A stretch of DNA of 45,580 nt from an uncultured Eubacteriales bacterium (GCA_934467415.1 CAKSLQ010000015.1:1-45580); one strand, 5' to 3'. Shown: positions 19,266 to 27,371, numbered from the stretch's first letter. Made by a program: numbers and translations. Notes: generated by a model from the letters alone, not told the origin.

Positions 19266-20732
19266 TCAGAGCAGTTTTTCCTGCGGCGCGGTCGTCGGCC
19301 CGTGGACGACGATCACGTCCGGGCTGCCGTCGCCGGTCTCGACAAACTTCATCGGGTCATAGCAGATCTGGCGCGGCGAAATTTCCGTGGTGCTGAAATG
19401 CTGATGATAGAACATGATATAGCGGCCGTCCGCCGTGCGGGTATAGACCGAGTCGCCCGTGCCGCGCGTGAACGCGGTGGCGCGCAGGATCGGGTTGTAC
19501 TTGTACTTGCGGTAGGGGCCGAGCGGTTTTTCCGCAATGGCGACACCCTCGCCATAGTCGCCCTTGTAGTGCGAGCCGGCGTAGATCATGTAGTAAAGCC
19601 CCTTGTGCTTCATGATGACGCCGCCCTCCACGATGCGGGCATAGTCGCATTCCCACGGCTCGGTGGGGACGAGCAGCCGCACGAGCGTGTCGTCGAGCGG
19701 CGTGACGACGCCGTTTTCCATCTTGATTTCATACGCCCAGATCTCGTTGCCCTTGTTGAAGCGCACGACCGTAAGGTAGGTGCGTCCGTCCGTATCGAGG
19801 AACGGATGCCCGCCGATCTCCTGCACGTCGGTGTGCAGCGGCTGCATCGTTGCCGATCTGAACGGGCCGAGCGGCGAGGCCGACGATGCAAAGGCGACGT
19901 GCGCCTCGCGTTTGCCCGTCACCGGGTCGGGCGCGGTGTGCGATGCATAGAACATGTAGAACAGCCCGTCCTTGCAGATGACGTTCGGGCTCATGTACTC
20001 GTTGTTGCCCCAGCCGTCCTTGCCGTGGAAGACCACGACAGGCTCTGACCAGTGGATCAGATCCTTCGAGGTGTAGCACTGGAACAGGCTCATGTCCTGC
20101 GTGTCGGTAAAATAGAGATAATAGGTGCCGTCGTGGAAGAGGATGTCGGGGTCGGCGCCGTAGACCACCGGGTTTCGGTAGCTGTTGTCCGGCGTCCATG
20201 CCGGTTCCGCCTCGATTGCCTCGATCTTTACATGCCGGAATTCGGCCGCGCCGCCGCCGAGGTCGAGGCCGCAGACGCCGCGCGAGAAGTGGCGGAGCGT
20301 CATGTCGTACTTCGGGTAGGGGTCGGCGTCCAGCTTGAAGTTGTCAAACCAAAGGCGCGCGTGTGTGCCGCGCATCTCGACGCGCATGTTGTACCACACG
20401 CCCTTTTCAAAGGGATAGCGCATGTGGCCGAGCACCGCGTTGTCGCGGTCGCCGCCGTTGATCTTGCTGATCTTGACCGAGCCGTCCGCCGCGTTCACCG
20501 AGAAGAAATAGCCGACGATCCAGGTCGCGCCGTTCTTGCCCTGCGCGCGGAAGTACATGCCCGCCTCGCCGTCGCCGCAGAGTTTGATCTCGCAGGAAAA
20601 CGCAAAGTTTTCGGGGGCTTTTTCATCGGTAAAAACGATGGTTTTCGCCGACGAGGGGTAAAGCGGGTCGTGCGCCGCCGTGAAAACGCCGCCGTTTTCG
20701 CGGACGGGGGCGCCGATAGACTGAAAGTTCAT
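19266..20732 (-). CDS. GH43-type glycoside hydrolase with N-terminal concanavalin-like domain
   Basis: A 488-residue protein. Residues ~1-165 look like a jelly-roll domain (SCEIKLCGDGEAGMYFRAQG...WYNMRVEMRG). Residues ~175-480 form a GH43-type five-bladed propeller. RNPVVYGADPDILF carries the catalytic-base Asp region near 189; HPFLDTDGRTYL and IVEGGVIMKHKGLYYM (general-acid Glu) follow. GH43 enzymes act on arabinan, xylan or galactan side chains; the exact activity is unknown. There is no signal peptide, so it may be cytoplasmic. The ATG follows AGGAGTGA. It forms an operon with solute-binding lipoprotein 1 and is divergent from lipoprotein 2. Confidence 0.88.
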   Translation of the reverse strand: MNFQSIGAPVRENGGVFTAAHDPLYPSSAKTIVFTDEKAPENFAFSCEIKLCGDGEAGMYFRAQGKNGATWIVGYFFSVNAADGSVKISKINGGDRDNAVLGHMRYPFEKGVWYNMRVEMRGTHARLWFDNFKLDADPYPKYDMTLRHFSRGVCGLDLGGGAAEFRHVKIEAIEAEPAWTPDNSYRNPVVYGADPDILFHDGTYYLYFTDTQDMSLFQCYTSKDLIHWSEPVVVFHGKDGWGNNEYMSPNVICKDGLFYMFYASHTAPDPVTGKREAHVAFASSASPLGPFRSATMQPLHTDVQEIGGHPFLDTDGRTYLTVVRFNKGNEIWAYEIKMENGVVTPLDDTLVRLLVPTEPWECDYARIVEGGVIMKHKGLYYMIYAGSHYKGDYGEGVAIAEKPLGPYRKYKYNPILRATAFTRGTGDSVYTRTADGRYIMFYHQHFSTTEISPRQICYDPMKFVETGDGSPDVIVVHGPTTAPQEKLL

Positions 20733-21032
20733 GCCGTCACTCCTGTATTCTTGAAAAATAGCCGAAGGCTCCACCTCTATGATAGCGCATTTCCGCGCGC
20801 CGCGTAAATACGAAAAAGCAAAGCGTTTGTATAAAATATGAAAGGAATGCCGCGCACGGCGTTTCGGCATTCTGCACAAATCAAGGTGTGCATTTTGAAC
20901 GAAATCCACGTCAAAATACAAATCTGCAAAGATTTCTCACGCAAATTTGATATTGCCGTTTGCGTGCTCCGCGATGTAAAATAGAATCGTAAAGGTATCC
21001 CCTTCATCACTTTTGCAAAAGGAGTTTCATCT
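20733..21032. other. Divergent intergenic regulatory region
   Basis: 300 bp between the divergent GH43 gene and lipoprotein gene 2, AT-richer than its surroundings, with no ORF and no palindromic repeat block. A plus-strand promoter is at 20953-20982. A weaker minus-strand candidate (TTTACG, 18 nt, TATCAT with the -10 near 20776-20781) could serve the GH43 gene. Confidence 0.6.
20953..20982 (+). promoter_or_regulatory. Candidate promoter of solute-binding lipoprotein 2
   Basis: TTGCCG (20953-20958), an 18-nt spacer and TAAAAT (20977-20982) preceded by TG. The leader of about 45 nt ends in the ribosome site AAAGGAG. Confidence 0.65.
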
Positions 21033-22526
21033 ATGAAGAGAACTGTTGCTCTCCTGCTCGCCTGCGCGATGCTCTGCCCGCTCTTTGCCGCCTGCGGCAA
21101 GGACGATAAGCCGGACACCACCTCGGACTCGACGACGGCATCCACCGAGGCGACGAAGGACCCGAACGCACCCGACTTTGACCCCGACACGCTCGGCGAC
21201 ATCTCCGGCGACTTCAACATCCTCGTCAGCGGCAACTATGCGCGCAACGACTTTGCCGCCGAAAACGGCGAAGGCTCCGCCGTGCAGAACGCCGTCTATC
21301 GCCGCAACGAATACATGCGCGAGAAGTTCAGCGTCAACATCACCAACGAGGACATCATCAAGTTCAACTCGGCCACGGGCAGCGGCGCCGGCTTCACCAA
21401 GCTGTACACCGACTACATCTCGGGCGACAAGACCTATGACGCCGCCATGGTCGGTACCTACGACGTGGCGACCCTCGCCTACAGCGGCTACATCCATGAC
21501 CTGAACGACATCGAGAACATCAACCTCAAAAAGCCCTACTGGGATCAGAAGGCCAACGCCGACCTCTCGATCGGCGGCAAGATGTTCTACACCACCGGCG
21601 ACATCACGATCATCGACAACATGGTCACCAACGCCATCCTGTTCAACAAGGACATGATTAAGAACTACGGCCTGGACAATCCCTATACGCTGGTCGAGGA
21701 CAACGAGTGGACGATGGAGAAGTTCGGCTCCATGGTCAAGGCGGTCGGCGAGGACAAGGACCAGAACGGTGTCTACGACTCGAACGACACCTACGGTCTG
21801 CTCACCTGGAACGACGCGATGCTCTCCATCCTCGGCGCAGCCGGCGAGAAGATCTGCTCGATCAACAACGACAAGCTGGAGCTGACCTTCTACAACGAGC
21901 GTGTCGTCAGCCTGTATGACAAGTGGGAAGAGATCGTGTTTGACCAGGGGCATTCCTACAACTATCAGTACGACAATGTGGCGGGCAAGGCGACCCCGAC
22001 CGCTTCCTGGGACGAGGCGCGCATCCGCATGTTCGACTCCGAGCAGGCGCTGTTCTACACGACGCTGCTGACCACGGTTGACAAGCACCGCAACAGCGAG
22101 ACCGACTTCGGCATCCTGCCTTTCCCGAAGTATGACGCAGACCAGGCGGACTACGGTCACGCCGTCAGCGCCTTCCACTGCGCATTCATCTGCGTGCCGA
22201 CGCTCGCCGCATCGCCGCGCGTCGGTGCGATCCTCGAGGAGCTGGCATACCAGGGACAGCAGCTGCTGACCCCCGCCTACTATGACCAGACGCTGATCGG
22301 GCAGTACACCCGCGATGAGGAAAGCGCGGCAATGCTCGACCTGATCTTCGCGACCCGCGTCTACGACGTCGGTATCTACTACACCATCGGCGACTATAAG
22401 ACCGCGCTCAGCCGTCTGTACCTCACCCGCTCGGCGCTGTCCTCGCTCTATGATGCAAACCTCGGCCAGGCCGAAAAGAAGCTGGACCAGATCAACCAGG
22501 TCTTCGCCGTCAACGCAGAGGGCTGA
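21033..22526 (+). CDS. Extracellular solute-binding lipoprotein 2
   Basis: A 497-residue lipoprotein: signal peptide with lipobox LFAAC (Cys 21), Ser/Thr/Asp-rich linker to about 55, then a bilobal solute-binding fold. The EF-hand-like loop DKDQNGVYDSNDTYG follows WTMEKFGSMVKAVG. SETDFGILPFPKYD and IGQYTRDEESAAMLD match the other two binders here. It has its own promoter and terminator (22548-22579), so it is transcribed alone and away from any permease gene. The ligand is probably a glycan fragment, judging from neighbouring hydrolases only. The ATG follows AAAGGAG. Confidence 0.9.
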   Translation: MKRTVALLLACAMLCPLFAACGKDDKPDTTSDSTTASTEATKDPNAPDFDPDTLGDISGDFNILVSGNYARNDFAAENGEGSAVQNAVYRRNEYMREKFSVNITNEDIIKFNSATGSGAGFTKLYTDYISGDKTYDAAMVGTYDVATLAYSGYIHDLNDIENINLKKPYWDQKANADLSIGGKMFYTTGDITIIDNMVTNAILFNKDMIKNYGLDNPYTLVEDNEWTMEKFGSMVKAVGEDKDQNGVYDSNDTYGLLTWNDAMLSILGAAGEKICSINNDKLELTFYNERVVSLYDKWEEIVFDQGHSYNYQYDNVAGKATPTASWDEARIRMFDSEQALFYTTLLTTVDKHRNSETDFGILPFPKYDADQADYGHAVSAFHCAFICVPTLAASPRVGAILEELAYQGQQLLTPAYYDQTLIGQYTRDEESAAMLDLIFATRVYDVGIYYTIGDYKTALSRLYLTRSALSSLYDANLGQAEKKLDQINQVFAVNAEG

Positions 22527-22547
22527 TCGGAAAGAACATAGTTTGGC

Positions 22548-22579
22548 AAAGCACCCCCGCCCGAGCGGGGGTGCTTTTT
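22548..22579 (+). terminator. Terminator of solute-binding lipoprotein 2
   Basis: AAAGCACCCCCGC pairs with GCGGGGGTGCTTT around a 4-nt loop and ends in a T run, 22 nt past the stop. Confidence 0.93.
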
Positions 22580-22630
22580 GTGGCAGCAAAATCACGCGAT
22601 AGTCGCGCGGCAGTAGCAGGGCTTGCCCGA

Positions 22631-22667
22631 AAATGAAATCCCCCCGTAAAACGGGGGGATTCATTTC
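22631..22667 (-). terminator. Terminator of acetate kinase gene
   Basis: AATCCCCCCGT pairs with ACGGGGGGATT. On the minus strand it follows the ackA stop by a few bases and is followed by TTTCATTTT. Confidence 0.88.
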
Positions 22668-22672
22668 TTCTA

Positions 22673-23884
22673 TTACAGCGCCTTTACGATGCGCTCGGTA
22701 TCCGACGCGATGACCAGCTCCTCGTTGGTGGGGATCATGAAGACCTTGACCTTCGAGGTCGGCTTCGAGATCTCGGTGGCGGTCAGCGGGCGGGGCAGAT
22801 GTGCGTTGTGCTCCGCGTCAAACTCGACGCCGAAGTAACCGAGCTTCGAGCAGACGCTCTCGCGCATCTCCCAGTCGTTCTCGCCGATGCCCGCCGTGAA
22901 GACGATGGCGTCGAGGCCGCCCATCGCCGCGGTGTACGCGCCGATGAACTTGCGGATCTGGTAGGAAACGATGTCGAGCGCAAGCTGTGCGCGCTTGTTG
23001 CCCGCCTTGGCTGCGGCGGAAACGTCGCGGCAGTCGGACGAAATGCCGGACACGCCGAGGAAGCCGCACTTCTTGTTCATGTACTCGTTCATCTCGTCGG
23101 CGTTCATGCCGGTCTTGTTCATGATGTAGGGGACGATCGCGGGGTCAATGTCGCCGCAGCGCGTGCCCATCTCGATACCGGCGAGGGGGGTGAAGCCCAT
23201 CGAGGTGTCCAGCACCTTGCCGTCCTTGACCGCCGAGATGGAGGAGCCGTTGCCGAGGTGGCAGGTGACGATCTTCGTGCCCTCCGCACGGCCGCCGAGC
23301 AGCTTGATGCACTCGCCGGAGACATAGCGGTGGGACGTGCCGTGCGCACCGTAGCGGCGGACGGCGTGCTTCTCGTACATGTCGTAGCTGACGGGGTAAA
23401 CATAGGCGTAGTCGGGCATGGACGCGGTGTGGAACGCGGTGTCGAACACGAGGACTTGGGGCGTCTTCGGCATGGCGGCGAGGCAGCCCTGAATGCCCAT
23501 GATGTGCGCGCCGGTGTGCAGGGGCGCAAGGTCACGGCAGAGCTCGAGCTTGGCCAGCACCTCATCGGTGAGCAGCACCGACTCCGAGAAATAAGCGCCG
23601 CCGTGGACGATGCGGTGGCCGACGGCCTCGATCTCGTCCATGGTCTTCACCGAGCCGTATTCTGCGCTGAGCAGCGCGTCGATGACGATCTTGGTGGCGA
23701 CGGTGTGGTTGGGCATCGCGATCTCTTTTTCATAGACCGCGCCGGTCTCGAGGTTCTGATGCTTGATCTTGCCGTCGATACCGATACGCTCGCAGAGACC
23801 CTTTGCACGGACAACGCCCGCGGTCGTATCAAACAGCTGATATTTGAGCGAGCTGGAGCCTGCGTTTACAACGAGTACATTCAT
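22673..23884 (-). CDS. ackA: Acetate kinase
   Basis: A 403-residue, full-length ASKHA-fold enzyme that makes ATP and acetate from acetyl phosphate in fermentation. It begins MNVLVVNAGSSSLKYQLFD with the phosphate-binding NAGSSSLKY at residues 7-15. GHRIVHGG, HLGNGSS, DTSMGFTPL and FTAGIGEND follow, all standard acetate kinase signatures. The ATG follows GGAGGATCATTTTC. It has a strong promoter (23933-23961) and terminator (22631-22667). No phosphotransacetylase gene is in the window. It is divergent from tmcAL, whose product also uses acetate. Confidence 0.98.
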   Translation of the reverse strand: MNVLVVNAGSSSLKYQLFDTTAGVVRAKGLCERIGIDGKIKHQNLETGAVYEKEIAMPNHTVATKIVIDALLSAEYGSVKTMDEIEAVGHRIVHGGAYFSESVLLTDEVLAKLELCRDLAPLHTGAHIMGIQGCLAAMPKTPQVLVFDTAFHTASMPDYAYVYPVSYDMYEKHAVRRYGAHGTSHRYVSGECIKLLGGRAEGTKIVTCHLGNGSSISAVKDGKVLDTSMGFTPLAGIEMGTRCGDIDPAIVPYIMNKTGMNADEMNEYMNKKCGFLGVSGISSDCRDVSAAAKAGNKRAQLALDIVSYQIRKFIGAYTAAMGGLDAIVFTAGIGENDWEMRESVCSKLGYFGVEFDAEHNAHLPRPLTATEISKPTSKVKVFMIPTNEELVIASDTERIVKAL

Positions 23885-23932
23885 GAAAATGATCCTCCGA
23901 TAATAATGTCGTTAACTTCTTTATTATACGCC

Positions 23933-23961
23933 CCCTTTTCGACAAATTCAAGCAGGCGCGC
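23933..23961 (-). promoter_or_regulatory. Promoter of ackA
   Basis: On the minus strand TTGAAT (23961-23956), a 17-nt spacer and a perfect TATAAT (23938-23933). Transcription would start near 23926. Confidence 0.85.
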
Positions 23962-24085
23962 ACATATTTTTGAAAGATGGGTGAAAAATTCTGCCGCCGC
24001 GCTTGCGACGCCGCCGGGAAAGTGGTAAAATAGGGGGGATGGATTGGAGTTCCGGCTCCACCATAGTTGCGCGGGACACAGCGCG

Positions 24086-24360
24086 CTTTCGGCTCCCCTG
24101 TGCAAGGGGTGAGCTGCACGAAGCGCGATGCGTTCTTAGGCTTCCCTTGGGGGAAGCTGGCGCGTAGCGCCTGATGAGGGATTGCGCAAAGCAAAATATC
24201 GCACTATGCTGTGCCAGCTGCCTGCATGCCCTCATCCGCCGAGACAAGCTCGGCACCTTCCCCAAAGGGGAAGGCCAAGACGCGGCGGGAGACAGACGGC
24301 GCATGACGGTGTGTACACAGTTCCCGCAAATCCGGTAGGGGTCTTGACCCCCGGAACACG
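24086..24360. repeat. Nested palindromic repeat blocks between ackA and tmcAL
   Basis: A broken arm GGCTCCCCTGTGCAAGGGG (24090) is interrupted by a whole second block: CTTCCCTTGGGGGAAGC, GGCGCGTAGCGCC, then CCGCCGAGACAAGCTCGG and CTTCCCCAAAGGGGAAGG (to 24270). 24271-24360 is the CGGCGGGAGACAGACGGCG/GGTGTGTACACAGTTCCCGC module ending in GGGGTCTTGACCCC. The nesting shows successive insertions. Confidence 0.75.
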
Positions 24361-24371
24361 ATGTGTTCCTA

Positions 24372-24516
24372 AGGAGTTTTTCTTCGTCGGCTGAACGCCG
24401 ACGATTTCGCGAGCGAAACCGAAAAACATCCCACGACGACCCGCCCGTGCGCAATCTATTTATGGCTCCTCCTGACGGGGGAGCTGTCGCCGAACGGCGA
24501 CTGAGGGAGAGATACC
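24372..24516. repeat. Nested hairpin module and repeat arm upstream of tmcAL
   Basis: 24372-24432 is a two-hairpin module (CGTCGGCTGAACGCCGACG, TTTCGCGAGCGAAA) bounded by GGAGTTTTTC and GAAAAACATCC. It is almost identical to 26868-26928. 24458-24513 holds the arm GCTCCTCCTGACGGGGGAGC and GTCGCCGAACGGCGAC. No clear promoter for tmcAL could be picked out here. Confidence 0.7.
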
Positions 24517-24565
24517 CGCTGAGCATAAATGTTCAGTTAACGATGAGGGAACAAGGAGGAACGCC

Positions 24566-25738
24566 ATGCTGGCTGCGATCATCTGCGAATACAACCCGTT
24601 TCACGCGGGGCACGCCTACATGGTGGGCGAGGTGCGGCGCGCGCTCGGCGCGGACGTGACCGTCGCCGCCGTGATGGGCGGCATCTTCTCCCAGCGCGGC
24701 GAGCCTTACCTCGCGCCGCCGCAGACCCGCGCGGCGGCCGCCATCGCGGGCGGCTGCGACCTCGTTCTGGAGCTCCCCTACCCCTTCTCGGCGGCGCGCG
24801 CCGCCGACTTTGCCCGCGCGGGCGTAGAAATCGCCGCCGCCGTCGGCGCGGACGTGCTGGCCTTCGGCAGCGAGAGCGGCGACCTTGCCGCGCTCGAGAC
24901 GCGCCGTGCGCGTCTCGACAGCGCCGAGCTGCGCGCGCGTGCGGCCGCCCTTGCGGCCGCCGACCGCACACTGGGGCTGACCCGCGCCGCGGCGCGCGCC
25001 TACGAAGAACTCTACGGCGCGGAGGACCTCGCCGCACCCAACGACATTTTAGCCGTGGAATACCTGCGCGCGCTTTCGCGCCTCGAGATCAAGATCGAGC
25101 CGCTGGTCATCCCGCGCGTGGGCGCGTACCACGGCGGGAAGGGCGGCTATCCGTCCGCCTCCGAGCTGCGCCGCGATTTTGCCGCGCGCGGCATCGACGC
25201 CTTTGCGGGCCGTATGCCGGACGGCGCGTTCGCCGCTCTCCGCACGGCGGTCGGCGCGGGGCGCTGTCCGGCGGAAGCCGGGCGGCTGGACGCGGCGCTG
25301 CTGCTGCGCCTCGCGACACTTGCGGCCGACCGCACCGCGAAAGAAGCCCTTGCGGGCGACCGCGCCGCACTCGAGCGGCTGCTTGCCGCCGCACCGGGGG
25401 CGCACACGCGCGCCGAGCTGCTCGAGCGCGCGGCCTCCAAGCGCTGCACCGATGCTTCGCTGCGCCGCGCCGCGCTCTACGCGCTGCTCGGCACGACGGC
25501 GGACGAGATTGCCGCGCCGGTCGCCTACACCCGCCTGCTCGCGGCAAACGCGCGGGGCTGCGCGGCACTCGGCCGCGCGCGGGACGGCTTTGTGCTGACG
25601 AAGCCCGCCGACGCGGGGAAACTCCGGGACGGCGGTGCGCAGTTTGCCAAAACCGCGGCGGCGGAACGCGCGTTCGCGCTCTGCCTGGTCGGGAAGTACG
25701 ACTATCTGCGCACATCACCCCATATCGTGAGGGAATGA
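24566..25738 (+). CDS. tmcAL: tRNA(Met) cytidine acetate ligase TmcAL
   Basis: A 390-residue nucleotidyltransferase-like protein (formerly YlbM/DUF795) that uses ATP and acetate to make N4-acetylcytidine at C34 of elongator tRNA-Met. It starts MLAAIICEYNPFHAGHAYM, with the family motif EYNPFHxGH at 8-16. MGGIFSQRGEP (usually MSGNFVQRGEP), FGSES and APNDILAVEYLRAL follow. The chain is very Ala-rich but of normal length. The ATG follows AAGGAGG. It heads an operon with the DUF1294 gene (stop at 25738, next start at 25741) and the metallophosphoesterase gene, and is divergent from ackA, a common pairing in Firmicutes as I recall. Confidence 0.95.
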   Translation: MLAAIICEYNPFHAGHAYMVGEVRRALGADVTVAAVMGGIFSQRGEPYLAPPQTRAAAAIAGGCDLVLELPYPFSAARAADFARAGVEIAAAVGADVLAFGSESGDLAALETRRARLDSAELRARAAALAAADRTLGLTRAAARAYEELYGAEDLAAPNDILAVEYLRALSRLEIKIEPLVIPRVGAYHGGKGGYPSASELRRDFAARGIDAFAGRMPDGAFAALRTAVGAGRCPAEAGRLDAALLLRLATLAADRTAKEALAGDRAALERLLAAAPGAHTRAELLERAASKRCTDASLRRAALYALLGTTADEIAAPVAYTRLLAANARGCAALGRARDGFVLTKPADAGKLRDGGAQFAKTAAAERAFALCLVGKYDYLRTSPHIVRE

Positions 25739-25740
25739 AC

Positions 25741-26073
25741 ATGGAATTTCTGCAAACCGCCCGACCGTGGCTGCGGTTTCTGCCGCTCCTCTGGTTTGCG
25801 GCGATTAATCTCATCGCCGCCGCCGCGGTCGCCTACGACAAGCACATCAGCCGCCTGCCGCGCGGCAGCATCCGCCGCGTGCCGGAGCGCCGCTTTGTGC
25901 GCTTTGCCTGGATCGGCGGCGGCCTCGGCACACTGCTGTTCATGCTGCTCTGCCGCCACAAGACCAAATCGCACAACGCGCTGCTCTTGCGCATCGCGCT
26001 GCCGACGCTTCTCTGGATCGCGGTATGGCTTTTCGTCATGTCGCGCATGAATCCGGGCAGTCTCGGGATATAA
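25741..26073 (+). CDS. DUF1294 small membrane protein
   Basis: A 110-residue integral membrane protein. Helices lie at about 12-32, 58-74 and 82-102. The region VAYDKHISRLPRGSIRRVPERRFVRFAWIGGGLGTLLFMLLCRHKTK holds the DUF1294 hallmarks: YDK...A..g..RR.PE..L, GG..G...g m...rHKT.. The function is unknown. I prefer the ATG at 25741 because GAGGGA stands 6 nt upstream; the ATG at 25735 would overlap the tmcAL stop (ATGA) but leaves no spacing for that site. It is the second gene of the tmcAL operon. Confidence 0.88.
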   Translation: MEFLQTARPWLRFLPLLWFAAINLIAAAAVAYDKHISRLPRGSIRRVPERRFVRFAWIGGGLGTLLFMLLCRHKTKSHNALLLRIALPTLLWIAVWLFVMSRMNPGSLGI

Positions 26074-26098
26074 TTGTAACAAAACGGAGGAAACAAAC

Positions 26099-26806
26099 AT
26101 GACCTATGTAATGTCGGACATACACGGCGACTATGAGCGCTACATGAAGATGCTGGAGGCGATCAATCTCGACGAGGACCGCGACACGCTCTACGTCCTC
26201 GGGGACGTGATCGACTTCGGCGGCGAGGGCATGAAGATCCTCGACGACATGTCCGCCCGCCCCAACGTCTACCCCATCATCGGCGACCACGAATACACCG
26301 CGCTGCCGCTTCTGCGCCGCCTCTGCGGCGACGCCGAGGAGAGCGCCGTGGCCGTCGCCGCACTCGGCAAAGAGGCGCTGTCCGCCTTTGCCGCATGGGG
26401 CAAAAACGGCGGCGAGGCGACCGCACGCGAGTTTTTCGCGCTCTCCCCCGACGACCGCGAGTGGCTGGTGGACTACCTCGGTGAATTTGCGCCCTACGAG
26501 GAGGTCGAGGTCGGCGGCAGGGACTATCTGCTCGTCCATGCGGGGCTGCAAAACTTCTCAAAGGACCGCGACCTTGAGGACTACGACATCGAGGAGCTGA
26601 TCTCGGCGTCGCCTGACTACGAAAAGGTGTACTTCGCGGACAAAATCCTCGTCACGGGGCACAAGCCGACCGTGGAGATCAACCCCGGCTGCAAGGGGAA
26701 GATCTTCATGCTGAACGGGCATATCGCCCTCGACTGCGGCGCGGCCTACGGTCTGCCGCTCGGCTGCCTGCGCCTCGACGATATGAAAGAGTTCTATGTG
26801 GAGTGA
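26099..26806 (+). CDS. Calcineurin-like metallophosphoesterase
   Basis: A 235-residue protein phosphatase-like metallophosphoesterase. The metal-binding motifs are present in order: SDIHGDY (6-12), LGDVIDFGGEG (normally GDxxDRG), IIGDHEY (normally GNHE), LLVHAGL and TGHKPT. Two key positions differ from most relatives: Arg of DRG is Phe, and the metal-binding and transition-state Asn of GNHE is Asp. Activity or metal preference may be altered. The ATG follows CGGAGGAAACAAAC. It is third in the tmcAL operon, 25 nt after the DUF1294 gene. Confidence 0.9.
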   Translation: MTYVMSDIHGDYERYMKMLEAINLDEDRDTLYVLGDVIDFGGEGMKILDDMSARPNVYPIIGDHEYTALPLLRRLCGDAEESAVAVAALGKEALSAFAAWGKNGGEATAREFFALSPDDREWLVDYLGEFAPYEEVEVGGRDYLLVHAGLQNFSKDRDLEDYDIEELISASPDYEKVYFADKILVTGHKPTVEINPGCKGKIFMLNGHIALDCGAAYGLPLGCLRLDDMKEFYVE

Positions 26807-26816
26807 GGCGGCCACC

Positions 26817-27020
26817 TTCGGCTCCCCTGTGCAAGGGGAGAGCTGCACGAGACGCGATGCGTCTCGCGGAGTTTTTCTTCGTCGGCTGAACACCGACGAT
26901 TTCGCGAGCGAAACCGAAAAACATCCCGGCGGTGACTGAGGGGTTGTATCTGTGCCATGTAACAATCCCTCCGCCGCCGTTCGGCGGCACCTCCCTTTAC
27001 ACAAGGGAGGCGAAGATAGC
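26817..27020. repeat. Composite palindromic repeat with nested module
   Basis: The left arm is GGCTCCCCTGTGCAAGGGGA, then GAGACGCGATGCGTCTC and the GGAGTTTTTC...GAAAAACATCC module (26868-26928), then GGTGACTGAGGGGTTG. The right arm is CAATCCCTCCGCCGCC...GGCGGC and CTCCCTTTACACAAGGGAGG, ending GCGAAGATAG. It starts 11 nt past the phosphoesterase stop and may serve as its transcription end. Confidence 0.8.
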
Positions 27021-27115
27021 CCAGCACGAATGCGGCGGGAGCGAGCCGACCCCTACCGGTGTGTGCGCGTTCCCGCTATCCCGTACGGGCGATTCATGAA
27101 TCGCCCGCTTTCGCT
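27021..27115. repeat. Palindromic-core module reaching into the XRE gene
   Basis: GCACGAATGCGGCGGGAGCG, CCCCTACCGGTGTGTGCGCG and TTCCCGC lead to the palindrome GGGCGATTCATGAATCGCCC (27087-27106). The stop codon of the XRE gene (27094-27096) lies inside that palindrome. Confidence 0.7.
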
Positions 27116-27327
27116 TTTTGCGCGGGATCGTCTGTCAAGCCGACGATGAAATCCGCTGATGTGTGCAATGCGATTGCCAGCTGCGCGATGACATGCGCAC
27201 ACGGCTCCGCATGAAAATAGAGAATCAGATAAAGATTCGTGTCGGAAATGCCGGTTAACGCGGCAAGCGCGGGCAAAGACAGTCCATATTTCTGCATCAA
27301 AAAACGCAATCGCTCTGTGACGGACAA
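27094..27327 (-). CDS. Small XRE-like helix-turn-helix protein
   Basis: A 77-residue protein with a Cro/C1-type fold: VTERLRFLMQKYGLSLPALA, GISDTNLYLIL, VIAQLAIALHTSADFIVGLTD. The start is TTG, with an AGGGGGG ribosome-like site about 10 nt upstream; no upstream ATG exists before an in-frame stop. The last codons and the stop lie inside a repeat palindrome (27087-27106), so the C-terminus AKAGDS may have been set by repeat insertion. It lies downstream of the ribbon-helix-helix gene, 63 nt away on the same strand. A palindrome TCTACATGTAGA stands upstream. Confidence 0.78.
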   Translation of the reverse strand: MSVTERLRFLMQKYGLSLPALAALTGISDTNLYLILYFHAEPCAHVIAQLAIALHTSADFIVGLTDDPAQKAKAGDS

Positions 27328-27350
27328 TTCGTTTTTTCCCCCCCTATGTG

Positions 27351-27363
27351 TCTACATGTAGAT
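27351..27363. promoter_or_regulatory. Palindromic operator candidate 1
   Basis: TCTACATGTAGA (27351-27362) is a perfect palindrome 24 nt before the XRE start. It matches TCTGCATGCAGA at 27675-27686 in 10 of 12 positions (consensus TCTRCATGYAGA). Confidence 0.5.
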
Positions 27364-27371
27364 AGCTGATG

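Noticed and set aside
20733..21032. Riboswitch in the divergent GH43/lipoprotein region
   Set aside because: No known aptamer core or terminator/antiterminator pair could be identified by eye.
21027..22664. 545-aa open frame antisense to lipoprotein 2
   Set aside because: It reads through a perfect terminator hairpin and mirrors a gene with a lipobox and ribosome site on the plus strand.
24041..24063. tRNA 3' end (GGAGTTCCGGCTCCACCA)
   Set aside because: It resembles a T-arm plus CCA by eye, but there is no room for a 7-bp acceptor stem and no anticodon or D arm upstream.
24086..24516. CRISPR array
   Set aside because: Hairpin repeats are numerous but not evenly spaced, have no unique spacers of constant length and no cas genes.
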